A stretch of 64,000 bases of DNA. Source: Amaurobius ferox. Lineage: Eukaryota; Arthropoda; Arachnida; Araneae; Amaurobiidae. The stretch lies in assembly GCA_951213105.1 (NCBI GenBank), contig OX578133.1, positions 142,119,313-142,183,312 of the forward strand, written 5' to 3'. A program made the translations under genes and the position numbers. Below the pieces are notes generated by a model that saw only the letters and a list, made by a program, of their open reading frames with translations, made no database searches and was not told the DNA's origin. Shown in pieces: positions 11,547-21,389 of this stretch (the first letter of the stretch is position 1; each line of letters starts with the position of its first letter).

Positions 11547-12030
11547 GGATTTATCAATGAGTTTTGCAAACTTTGCTACTTTACGGTGTTCTTCAACTGC
11601 ATAAAGTCTGCCACTGCGTTTTGCCGTCAGTGAAATCTATCCATTTTTCTTGATAACTCTGGCTTCATTATTTACAAATTGTATTTTAAGTCCAAGCTCT
11701 TCAATTATACCAACTGATAAAAGGTTTCCGTCTAAACCAGATAAATATAAAACATTGTCCATGTGCGCATGTTATCCGCCATTTGCTTCACACAATTCAA
11801 TGTCAACATGCCCCACACCTTCAACTCGAATTTCATCTTTGTTGGCAACTTTAACGCTTGAATCTATTTTTCTGAAACTTAAAATTTTTTCTCTGTATGA
11901 CGTCATGTGATCTGTGGCACCACTATCCAGATTAATTCTACGTATGTAACTTCTGATGTACGCATGTGGTTTCTACGCTTGTGGTTGCCCGGAAAATTAC
12001 CCACAGTGATTATAGACAGTGCCTGGCCTG
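11547..12030 (-). pseudogene. Copia aspartic protease and degraded gag zinc knuckle
   Basis: Near 11930-11905 the minus strand reads LDSGATDHMTSY, the retroviral-type aspartic protease active site (D-S-G-A) that cuts the polyprotein. It is followed by SFRKIDS and, downstream, VGHVDIELCEANGG. Just upstream (about 11960-12022) a frameshifted CCHC zinc knuckle can be made out (Y-N-H-C-G ... H-K-R-R-N), which in Copia lies at the end of gag. A TAG and shifts separate the two. Upstream gag is absent. Confidence 0.65.
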
Positions 12031-12201
12031 TTAAATGTTAGACCGACCATGGAAGAACAGATTAGAATTGATAGCAGCCATCATAAACTATTCACTGTAT
12101 GCCAGAATAAACTGGCTTTGTCCCCCATTGATGACAAAAGATATTTACATGAGAACGGGATTACAAGCTATACTTATGGACATTTTAAAATAAAAAAATA
12201 A
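12031..12201 (+). pseudogene. Short fragment resembling the C-terminus of Polinton/virus-type DNA polymerase B
   Basis: The + strand encodes about 50 residues ending in LALSPIDDKRYLHENGITSY and then TYGHFKI before an A-rich stop. The spacing LSxxDDKRxxxxxGIxxxxxGH is a pattern I associate with the C-termini of protein-primed DNA polymerases of Polinton/Maverick elements common in arthropod genomes. This is recognition from memory, not a search. It abuts the truncated Copia element. No other Polinton gene is visible. It could also be part of an unrelated repeat protein. Confidence 0.45.
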
Positions 12202-12425
12202 AAATAAATAAATAAAAAATTAAAAAATAGATATTGTAGCTGTGCATTTGTGCATCGGGTGGTCGAGGGGACAATCTTTAAAAAAAAATACTTTCTTGTA
12301 ACTAATATTATAATACTAAAAGCTATGCTTACGGTCATTTCAAAATAAAAAATAAAAAAAAATAGAGGTTGTCGCGGCGCGCATGTGCATCGGGTGACGG
12401 CAGGGACAGCCTTAAAAAAATATAT
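12165..12425. repeat. Two diverged direct copies of a ~150-bp segment
   Basis: AAGCTATACTTATGGACATT at 12169 and AAGCTATGCTTACGGTCATT at 12320 both lead into A-rich runs, then GTGCATCGGGTGR-CG-GGGAC and A-runs. The second copy again encodes SYAYGHFKI, so the 3' end of the polymerase-like fragment was duplicated. The GC-rich patch (CGCGGCGCGCATGTGCATCG) is unlike the surroundings. Confidence 0.7.
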
Positions 12426-12699
12426 TATATTTTACTAAAATACTTACATATATTACTATAGAGGGAATAAACAATATTTCATACGTAATAAACTCCACCC
12501 TCTTCTATGATATCATCCCTCTATCCATACCTATCTTATGAGATCATAACTGTATCGGCTTTTGATTATCTCCCCATGTTAAAGCATAGCTCCTGAATAC
12601 TCTCTCTGTTGATGCACTGATTTTTATGGCTTCGGAGGGTTTACATGTTAAAGTATAGCTCTTTACATCCTCCCAAGTGGCGCAGAACTCTCCTTATCT

Positions 12700-13625
12700 A
12701 TCTACTTGTATGTATCCACTCTAACTGAAAAACTAATTGACCCAATTTTATAAACTTTGGCAGGTAAATCACTTGTAGGTCACCCTGGTGCTGATTATGA
12801 TTTTGATACGATTCGGGGAGAAAGAACCTGCCTTTTTTTTTTTTTTTTGCGAAAGGACCTGCAAAAATCGTGTGTTCTACTGTAGCTGATAAAACAATTA
12901 ACCAAATTTCACAAACACGTCTGTGTGTGCAATGTATGTATCCACTCTAACTGATTGACCAAATTTCATAAAATTTGGTAGGTAAGTCATTTGTGGGCGA
13001 CTCTGGTGCTGATAATATTTGGGTACGATTCGGGAAAAAGGTGCAATTTGAAAATAAATAGTCTGTTTTTGTTTTGCGAAATGGCCCGCAAAAATCGTCA
13101 AGATCTAAAATAAAAGACTACATATGATCAAATGTATCCATTAAATGCTTGTTTTATACGTAATTTTTCAGGACGAAAAATATAAGATCAACCCATTACT
13201 TTAATTTTTAATTTTGAGGAACAAAAGACGTTTTTCGCTGTAGTTAAAAAAATATTTAGTGGAATTTTTAAAAATTTTGTAATTAAGTCCGGTTATCCTG
13301 ATGCTAATTAGATTTTAGTACTTGTTCTTGATGCCAATGTTAACAACAAAGCGAATGAGACTGATCCCATGACTCTGGAATAAACCGTTCTCGAGATAGT
13401 GTAGTTTTCTTTTAATTTTGAAGAGCTAACGACTTTAAAGTGTATTAAATTGTCACATAAAACGAAGATGCATTGAAAAAGCATATTGGATATACGACCA
13501 GAAAAGTATTTATGTCATGTTCTGCAATTCTCCATTTAATGCATAGCAAATTGAAAAAAAAAAAAAATGAATTTTTATCTGTAGGGAAAGTCATATGCTA
13601 CTCAAATCAGATTTTTTTAAAACTA
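12700..13625 (+). repeat. Hairpin-start interspersed repeat (family A), 5'-truncated copy
   Basis: Contains two tandem units starting TATCCACTCTAACT (12715 and about 12948), each with AATTTGGTAGGTAA-like and CTGGTGCTGAT blocks and a GCGAAATGGCCCGCAAAAAT end. The 3' part follows, finishing TGTAGGGAAAGTCATATGCT and CAGATTTTTTT near 13620. Matching copies lie at 35762-36575 and 55548-57035 (+) and 26990-27490 (minus). The 5' hairpin end is missing here. No protein is encoded. Confidence 0.75.
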
Positions 13626-13825
13626 GGTATACGGCTTAGCTACAGTGGACGAGCATACATGTACGTCAGAATTATATATTTTACAATTTTTTTTTGTTAG
13701 CTTCTCATAAGTTTTTTAAAAATATCAATAAAAATAAACAGATTTATTATAATTTGATTAACTCGAAATGTTTACTTAAGAATTAGAGCTAACTTAAATA
13801 ATTAACTTTAATTAATTAAACTGCA

Positions 13826-14120
13826 TTTAATAAGTAAAATACATTTCGCGCAAACGGATCAGGAAAATTTGAGCAACGTGTATAAGCACAAATAAAATGA
13901 TAATGCAGCATACAGCTGTTTCAAAGATACGTTAGATCCTCTTCGTCAGTGCAAGAGAACCAACAAACCCGACGCCCAGAAAAGGGGTTCCGTCCGTGCC
14001 CATTCCTCTTTTGGACTTCGGGTTTGCACTAACGAAGGGAATCCAACGCATCCTCGAAACAGCTGTATGCTGCATTATCATTTTGTGCTTATACACGTGG
14101 CTCAAGTTTTCCTTAAACTG
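13826..14120. mobile_element. Long foldback element (family B)
   Basis: AGGAAAATTTGAGCAACGTG at the left is mirrored by CACGTGGCTCAAGTTTTCCT at the right. Between them ATAAGCACAAA / TTTGTGCTTAT, GCAGCATACAGCTGTTTC / GAAACAGCTGTATGCTGC and AGTGCAA / TTGCACT pair in order, so nearly the whole unit folds into one hairpin. A shorter relative at 37668-37790 shares both stem and the left flank (TTTAATAAGTAAAATACATT), which therefore belongs to the element. It lies upstream of the claudin-like exon 14452. Confidence 0.75.
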
Positions 14121-14451
14121 TAATGTTTGATGTTGACTGACGTATGCGTTTAAAAGTTAAAGCCTATAGAAACGAGTCAAAAGTTTGAACTTAATAGTGA
14201 TACTCGCATGCGTCGCATGTTTTTAACAAGACAGAAGTTGATAAATAAATTTGAAAATATCGAATGTTCTTTTGGCGGTCGATTACCACGGGCTTTTAAC
14301 TAATGTAAATAGTTTGAAATTTAAAATAGTGTTTGCATCGTTCAAGGCAGTTTGAATGAATTATTTATAGGATGCAAATGCGTTTCGAAAACTAGATATT
14401 GAATTTTCAATTTTTGTTCCTCATCGTTTTATTTTGATTTTTCCTTTACAG

Positions 14452-14592
14452 ATATGGCTTGGTCCGTGATTGGCATGTACATTGTAGGCTTCTTCTTCTT
14501 CTTCTTCATCTCGTTCTTCACCGGAGTGGCCGGCTGCTGGAAGAGATCCAAAGGGAAAATACTGGCCAGCGGCTTGCTGCAGATGCTGACTG
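14452..14592 (+). CDS. Claudin-like exon: TM2 and start of TM3
   Basis: Acceptor CCTTTACAG at 14443-14451, donor GTAAGA at 14593. It encodes 46 complete residues: a very hydrophobic helix containing six Phe in a row, the basic CWKRSKGK turn and ASGLLQMLT. The exon ends one base into a codon. Two bases (AT) precede the first ATG, so it is probably an internal exon rather than the true start, because the four-helix fold needs a TM1 upstream. Confidence 0.65.
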
Positions 14593-16008
14593 GTAAGATT
14601 GAGAATACGCATTCATTTTAACGAAAAATCTTTGAGAATGTAATATGTCAGATCCACTTCAAATATAGACGGAAAGATAATCTTTTCAGTAATGAATTAA
14701 TTCCACTTTTATTTTAAAATTGAACCCCCTTCCCCCCTTTTTTATAACTACATTCATTATTTACAAATTTTATGGCACACCCAACCTTTTATGGTAGGAG
14801 TATTATGCCATTTCCATTTCTCGCCAAATGCGGGAAACCAATTGGGGAGGGAGAGGCGGACAATGTGTGAAAGTAGGGTTATTTTTGCAAATGGGTCTGA
14901 AAAGAAAAACATTTGTGTATCTGATATACAGAAAAGAAAATTTTAATACACTTCTAACTTTAATATTTTCTGAATTAAGCAATGGATTTTGATGAATTTT
15001 TTTTTTTTTGGGGGGGGGGGGGGGCAATAAGGTTAAGTTCAGCGTGTTGTCACGTTTTATCACCCTGCAAAGAAATGTGGAATAACGGAAATTAAAATAC
15101 GATTTCTGTCTGTCGGTGATGAACGCTTATCACTCGAGATCAGCTCAACCGATATTCATACTTTTTCATTGGTTTGTTACGCTTAATAAGGAACGGATTT
15201 ATGCCTAAATTTTGTACTGCTTTAATATATTAAAGCGAAAATTGGAAAATATGCTTCGATGCTAAGTACCTTCAAGGGAATGCTTTTGATTTAAATGTTA
15301 GGTTCCTACATCTGCCCGCGGAACACAGAGAATTAAATATCATTTTGTATGACTGCAATAGTCGCTTATAACTTGAAAGCGACTTAACGGATTTACACCC
15401 CCCCCCCCACACACACACACACACACTTATTGGGATATTTTGAAGCTTATTGGGAGTATGTTTATGGTAAAAATATTTTGCATTCTATATCGCGTTAATT
15501 TATTTCAGTATTATCCCGAACAACGACGGATCTGTTACTTTTACATATTTCATCCAACATGGGTATATATTTTCTGAAAATTGCTTTTTTTTTTTCAATT
15601 TGAGCACAAAGGTTTCTGGATGCAGATAAATTGAATCTAAATGAGTTTCTTTTTCGAAGATATCACAAAGGGGGTGAAAATAACGTAAGAGATAATTTAT
15701 CTATTGAAGAAACCAATTAACTTTACCCAAAGAATAGAGAAAAGGTCCTAAATATTCGTTACAATTTATATATTGCACTTTAATGGATTTTAAACATCCT
15801 GCTTTAGAAAGAATAGCACTTTAGATTTGAGGCGTTTATGGCTTTTCTTAACTTTGTTGAATTCATTCTGTGTAACGCAAATTAGATTTTAAAAGTACAA
15901 AATAATAAATAATACAAAATAAATAATACAAAATACTTTGTAGATTATTCAAATTGTTCTTTAAGTGAGCGCTTTGAAACTAATTTATTGCTCTTTCTTT
16001 TTACTCAG
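14593..16008 (+). other. Intron between the first two recognised claudin-like exons
   Basis: GT-AG intron of 1416 bp. It holds a run of about 14 G near 15010-15024, a (CA)n run near 15407-15426 and poly-C near 15398. No coding sequence was recognised in it. Confidence 0.55.
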
Positions 16009-16106
16009 CTCTTGTGGATGCGGGTGCCATGGGATTATGGCATGGAGTTCATTATTATGATTAGCAGAAACTGACGGATAAAATGTCTTATTACAATTGG
16101 CCAGAT
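16009..16106 (+). CDS. Claudin-like exon: TM3 and second extracellular loop, contains UAG
   Basis: Acceptor TTTTTACTCAG, donor GAT|GTAAGA at 16107. Phase fits the previous exon (G+CT = Ala). It encodes ALVDAGAMGLWHGVHYYD, then TAG at 16062-16064, then QKLTDKMSYYNWPD. The residues after the stop remain well formed and in frame with the next exon. Confidence 0.6.
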
Positions 16107-16282
16107 GTAAGAGAAATAAATGTTGCATTTTAGATTAATAGTTTTATAATTACGAATTATTTGTACTTCCTTCATAGAAGCATATTAAATCAAGAAATTT
16201 ATGAAGTGGTTTGTACACTTCTTAATGGTGGTACATTTCTTCAAATTTGGCTGCAAATGTGGATTGTCTTTAAATGGTAGTG

Positions 16283-16578
16283 TTGTTGTTGTTGATGTTG
16301 TTGAGAGCCAGACCGTCCGACCTACCAGAAAGGTGTAAGGTAACTGTTTGGAGGCCGAGAAGTGCCACCCAATTTAGACCGGAACCCAGTGGGGGAGACA
16401 TCCACAGGGACCGTACCCTCCTTCCCCTACCACCAACCTCTCGGAAGGGCTTACGGACCCACATGTTTAACGTGATCGTACTCCGCGTGAACACGGCGGC
16501 AGTTTTGGCAGTGGCTGGAATCGAACCCGGGCCTACCGAGTGCAACTCCAGTGCGCTAACCAATGGGCTACCGCGCCC
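16283..16578 (-). repeat. tRNA-derived SINE (family 2), complete, with target duplication
   Basis: On the minus strand a tRNA-like head starts GGGCGCGGTAGCCCATTGG, with A-box TAGCCCATTGGTTAGCGC and B-box GGGTTCGATTCC. The predicted anticodon loop GTTGCAC gives TGC, so an alanine-tRNA-like origin is likely. A body follows, and the 3' tail is made of CAACAA units. Flanks 16270-16282 and 16579-16591 repeat TTAAATGGTRGTG (one mismatch). It lies in the last intron of the claudin-like gene, on the opposite strand. A body-only relative is at 38628-38735. Confidence 0.85.
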
Positions 16579-17081
16579 TTAAATGGTGGTGTGTACACTT
16601 CCTTCTCGAAGGAACTATTGGGAATTTTTATACACTTTTTCTACAGTCGTGCAAATATTCGGAAAACCGGAAGTGGTATATTTAAAAACCCGAAATGGAA
16701 ATCCTTAGTGAATCCTCCCTCACCCTCCTCCAAAATTCAATGCTGAATCTATATCAGTCATCGTCTAAGCGCTATGTATAGCCGATTATGACATATAGAT
16801 GCTTCATGCAAATTGAAATTTTTAAACTGGAAATAGAAGAATGACTGGAAGTGAAAATCCTCAGTGATCTCCCATTCTCTTTCAGAATTTGATGCTGAAT
16901 CCAAATCAGTTATTATCTAAACTCTATTTATAGTCAATCCTCAGAAATAAATGTTTCTCGGAAAACTTTTGAAGCAGAAATTGGAAAAGAACAGAAGTGG
17001 ACCCACAAAGCCCTTCATGTCTACTCTGTCTACCCTCTTTCTGACTGGCATTACGTTGTTTTCAGTAGTTGACGACATATT

Positions 17082-18110
17082 ACTTTCCTTATATACATAG
17101 TATAATGTATAAGGAAAGTATTGTGGCAGGATCGAAAATTCGAATTTTCGACGGGAGAGCACGTTTCAAGCAGCCTTAATACGAATCAAACGTTTTTGAG
17201 GTGATGTCTGTGTGTGTGTGTCAGTAAGACTGTGGAGACGATATCTCACGAACGAATGGAGCAATTCGAATGAAATTTGGTACAATCATTACCATCCGTG
17301 AATTCTGGAATCCTATTGTTTTTAAGCGTAATCGAATGTTTAGAACTCCACTAAATTTTCGAGTGAAATTTTGAAAAAATCATCAAAAAATCAAAACCTT
17401 TCATAAAGTTACGCAAATAGTCAATTCTTATGTAATTTTTCATTAGAAAACGATTGACACAAACTTTAGAACGCTAGCATGAACCGTTCTCTAGATATTG
17501 CACATTTCTTAATAAATGTATCAAAACTCGTATAAAATAAAAAATTATTAATTATTGTGAAATATGTTCACTTTTCATAATATCATACTATAAATTTGTT
17601 GACATCATTCTCGTGGATCTAGCTCGTTCCATTCATGGGAAAAGATACTTCGGTTAATACTTTTGTAGCAGTTTGTCTGTAACACTTGGTGATGTATTTG
17701 GCAAACTTGACGAATAATCTAGCAAAGTATCGCCAACTTGGCGATCTTTCGCCCCAGATTGACGAAAATCACGTCAAGATTGCAAAAATGATGCTTAATT
17801 AATGAAAATGTCGCCTAATTGATGAATTAATTATTCAAATATTTTAATATATGGATTAGTATATCGCTTATTGGGGATGCTATCAAAATCATAAATTTTT
17901 AATTTAGAGTTGTATAAAATATAAGTTAATTGGGTACTTTGAAATAGTATTATATGTTGTCATCCGGAAAATCGCCAAATGTACAATTCAACGTTAAAAA
18001 CACAGTACCGTGGATTTTATACATTATTTTTTGACTGTTAAAAGGAGTAAATTTATTGCATTATACATATAAGAAAAGTCATGTTGCCCACACCAGATTT
18101 TTTTAACGTG
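17082..18110 (+). repeat. Hairpin-start interspersed repeat (family A2)
   Basis: Opens with a self-complementary end, ACTTTCCTTATATACATAG ... TGTATAAGGAAAGT (17082-17119). Then come a segment CGAAAATTCGAATTTTCGA, a short TG-rich run and blocks CTCACGAACGAATGG and AACCGTTCTCTAGATATTG, then repeated CGCCAA/GATGAAAATG motifs (17720-17830). It ends with AAGAAAAGTCATGTTGCCCA and CAGATTTTTTT near 18100. The layout (hairpin start, GAAAGTCATGTGC end) is that of family A, so the two are distant relatives. Other copies are at 39940-40215 (part), 44270-45000 (minus) and 50930-51500 (minus). Confidence 0.7.
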
Positions 18111-20252
18111 TTGTAACGCACAATGCTTGCAGTACGAAAATAATTTGTTCAGTACAAAACTAGAATTTGTACAGTTTTAAAACGGTTTTTAATTATTTTT
18201 TTTTTCAGTACTTCTGTTAAGATTTAGCGGATATATATATATTTTATAATAATTACATTTCATTATTCTAATCGCCGTAAATGTTTTATTAAAAAAAAAA
18301 GACTTTAAAGACTTTTCTTATAAGTTAAGCCATTTTATTTAGTGAAAAGTGCGCCATATGTTTTGCGAGTATGAATTAAGGATTCATTTACAAAAAAGAA
18401 AGTTACATTTAATACAAAATTAATATTGCTCTCATTCTAATTTTTTACGCATTATTATACAATGCTATTCCAGCTTTTATAAAATACTGAGAAAAAGTTT
18501 CTATCAAAATATTTTTGGTACTATTGAAAATTAGTTTAGTAATTTATGCATCACATTTTATTACGATTACGTATTTAATTAATTATTGATATTTGTTCAT
18601 TTTTGAAAAAGTTTTAGTAATTCATTTTAAAATGTTTATTAAACATTGTACACTGTTCTAATACCGCCAGTCTCACAATTCTACATTAACACTGGCTACA
18701 TTTCATGGGCAAATAATCTAAGGAAGGACGGTATCCGTCCCCCCCTCCCCATACATACACGCATTCCCGATCCTAACATTAAGAATTTAGGATATTATAT
18801 AAAATTACTGAAATAGTCATATTTTGAACTTTGAAATTTCCAAAATTTTCTGGATGGCAAACTCCTCCCCCCTGCTATTTTTTTTTTTTATCAATGATGA
18901 TTATTACGTTGCTAATCGTGACACTTGTACAATACGAAATTTTCTTTAGGAAAAACCTTGGTTTACCATTCTGTATAGCTATCATCCGTTGTTTATTTGT
19001 ACGAACCAACATTTTTTTTTTTACGGACTAGATTATAATCTAGCCTGTAAAGTATACTTATATTTTTCGAATTTTAATAAATCATAAAATAAAAACAAAA
19101 AAAAATGTCATATATCTATAGATTTACATATTTACCTATCAACTTCTTAACTGATGTTTTTTTCAATTTTATTACCATAAAATTGAAAATATCGATATAA
19201 TATCAGAAAAAAGGCAATAAATTCAGCGAACACTGAAATGAAAATTACTCCATTTGTTTATATTTCCAATGTAACACCAATATTGGCGTACCAATATATA
19301 GTTTCACATTCGAAAATTAGGTTTCAGAATCCACTCCTGAAGGATTAATCTTATATGGAAAAGGAGAAAACATGGTAATAACAGCAGTACCGTAGAACAC
19401 AAATATAAATTACAGATGGAATAGTTGCAACAAATCATTACAACACAACATTTAAAAACATAAACTTGAGCCAAAAAAATTGGATAAGTGTGAAAATTAA
19501 AACAGGTAAATAATTAGCTATCAATATAGTAGAAAAAAACAAAACTTATCCTCAACTTAATTAAAATGAAAATTCAGTCTTTAATAGACCTGGAAAAAGA
19601 AGGAAGAGTAGAAATGGTTTTAAATGATTAGGACAGAAAATTGTAAAATCTCTGGGAAGCTAAAAAGAGATCAAATTTCTGAAACCTAGTAGAATACCTA
19701 GATATTTTAACACTATTGGAGTTTCATTGAAAATATTTCCAATGTAATTTCAATATTGGAACAATATTTTAATTCAAATATTTAACCAATATATCCTCAA
19801 TATTGGCGCGTTACTGGAAATATTTCAAATGCAAGGCCAATATTGACGTAATATTGTAATGCCAATATTGGTGTCAAATGCATCCCTAATATTGGCGTTA
19901 ACATTGCAAAATTGTCCAATAAAACTCCAGTCTGATAATTGTAATAAACTCACCTTTTAAAAGTAGTTTCACCGTTTCATTAAATCTAATAGCAATGTTC
20001 AGTGTTCACTGTACGTTGTTCGGCATTTCGTTTCACAAACGAACTCTGAATGTTTGTGTATTGGCGACGTCGAAATTTTGTATAAATTGTGACATTTGTT
20101 TCTGCAAATATTCGTGAATCGAGAACTGCCTGTATTTTAATTATCGTCACACCCTTGAAATTATTTGAATGTTTACAAATATAACAAAATCTTATCAATT
20201 TTTACAAGTAATGAAGTAATTTACAAGAATTTTTAAATTCCTTCTCATCTAG
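18111..20252. other. Intron sequence with a cluster of CAATATTGG motifs
   Basis: Lies inside the last claudin-like intron. The palindrome-like core CCAATATTGG or close variants recur at about 19281, 19752, 19798, 19838, 19863 and 19888, often followed by CG(T/C)(A/G)TA or GTGTCA. The last four are spaced 25-40 bp, as in an old degenerate tandem repeat. No coding sequence is visible. Confidence 0.5.
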
Positions 20253-20516
20253 GTGCTGAAAATGAATGGAGTGACACAATTCTTCTATGGTTGGTCCTAC
20301 ATCCTCACTTGGATCGGCATGTGTCTCCTAACGCCCATTCTCTTCCTCGGAGCGGCCTGTTGTGTGGTCCACTAGAAAAAGATGGAATAGGCCAAAAACA
20401 TGCAGTACTTCATGCCAGTATACCCTGACAAACGCCAACCTTACGGCTATGGCTACGCATATCCAGGACCATATTACACAAATGGATCACAGTACAATGG
20501 ACCTTACAGCTATTAA
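20253..20516 (+). CDS. Claudin-like terminal exon: TM4 and cytoplasmic tail, contains two UAGs
   Basis: Acceptor CTTCTCATCTAG. It begins VLKMNGVTQFFYGWSYILTW and continues through TM4 to GAACCVVH. Then come TAG (20373-20375), KKME, TAG (20388-20390), AKNMQYFMPVYPDKRQPYGY and a Tyr/Gly/Pro-rich end before TAA at 20514-20516. Coding character persists for 42 residues past the second UAG. Confidence 0.6.
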
Positions 20517-20909
20517 TAGGCAGACCTTACTTAAGTGGACTTGAAACAAGCTCTTAGGACCAACAAGGCCAAACGAAGTCTACAAGTGTTGGGGTTTTCA
20601 ATGTTTTCTTCTACGTTTTAACAATATGCTGTCCAGGGTTGAAATATCCCGAACACTATCAATTCAACCGCTGGAATAGTTTACTCTAGCAAGATATTCA
20701 GTATAAAACATATATACTGTTTATAAATTGTTTGAATGGTAATTTAGACTGTTTTTTAGTAGTAATTTTTATAAATCCTGTCATACCCGCCCATTAAATG
20801 TCATTCTTACACAAGCCTCTGCAAAACCGTAAATTAATGCCTAGCTTTCTTAATTCGCTTTCTTCCAAGCTGACTTTGCCTTAAGATCCTCGTTGACAGT
20901 AGTATTTAA

Positions 20910-20933
20910 AATAAAGTAGTTGTTTTGAATAAA
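20910..20933 (+). terminator. Candidate poly(A) signals of the claudin-like gene
   Basis: Two AATAAA hexamers (20910-20915 and 20928-20933) lie about 400 bases after the TAA at 20516, giving a plausible 3' UTR of 0.4 kb. Confidence 0.45.
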
Positions 20934-21389
20934 TTTTGTAATCGGTGATCAAATGAAAAGCAGACAAAACACTTCATTTGTTTCGTGTTGGATCTCTGTG
21001 TCACAAGTAAGAGTTCAAATGTTATACAATGTAGAGAGGAGAATAATAAACAATTTAGAAAGAATGCCATTTTGTTATGAAAAATGTAACGGTCTTAAAG
21101 GTTCTGTAATTGAAATTTTCCATTGGAAAGCAACTAAAAATATAGATTTACCAGTCTCACTACAATAAAAAAATAATTTTCTTTAAAGTGTTTATTCTGG
21201 ATATCATTAAAACAAAATGGTGGTCAAGCCAAAAAGTGATTTGTCAACTTTCTTCATGCACCGTAAACTAGATTTACTGAGATTTGCCTACATGTGTGCT
21301 GAATAGTGCATAAAACTCCATGAAACACTTGCAGATTACATCATGATTGAACAAATAAAGATACAAATGCAACAATATGTTTTAATTTC

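Larger units (their letters stand above)
8595..12030 (-). mobile_element. Copia-type LTR retrotransposon, 5'-truncated and decayed
   Basis: Read on the minus strand, the parts come in Copia order: zinc-knuckle relic, aspartic protease (LDSGATDH), GAG-pre-integrase and zinc-binding region, integrase core, reverse transcriptase (YVDD), RNase H (DADW), polypurine tract (AAGGGGGAG, 8862-8870) and 3' LTR. Integrase before reverse transcriptase is diagnostic of Copia/Ty1 rather than Ty3. Most of gag and the 5' LTR are missing: the element stops just upstream of the zinc knuckle near 12030, where an unrelated fragment begins. Several stops and frameshifts break the polyprotein, so it cannot move by itself. 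Confidence 0.9.
14454..20516 (+). pseudogene. Claudin/PMP22-like tetraspan membrane protein, last three coding exons, with three in-frame UAG codons
   Basis: Exons 14452-14592, 16009-16106 and 20253-20516 have good acceptors (TTTACAG, TTACTCAG, TCATCTAG) and GTAAGA donors, and join in one frame of 166 codons ending TAA. The product reads MAWSVIGMYIVGFF... with TM2 (about 4-28), a CWKRSKGK turn, TM3 (about 35-57), an extracellular loop (HYYD..QKLTDKMSYYNWPD), TM4 (about 93-119) and a Tyr/Pro/Gly-rich cytoplasmic tail. This is the claudin/PMP22/Clc-like fold. TM1 and the W-GLW-C-C loop should be in an upstream exon, not found. The proteins of this superfamily form septate or tight junctions or modulate channels. 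TAG occurs at codons 65, 120 and 125 (counting from the first ATG). No indel or other decay is seen, so recent pseudogene, readthrough, RNA editing or sequence error all remain possible. Confidence 0.6.

Noticed and set aside
12031..12430. 5' LTR of the Copia element
   Set aside because: No similarity to the 3' LTR at 8595-8861; the sequence is the polymerase-like fragment and its duplicate.
16505..16578. A functional alanine tRNA gene
   Set aside because: The D and T arms fit, but the 3' acceptor strand is not complementary and the SINE body continues from it.
16270..16582. Open frames of 97 and 102 codons on opposite strands
   Set aside because: They coincide with SINE family 2, including the tRNA-like head and CAACAA tail.
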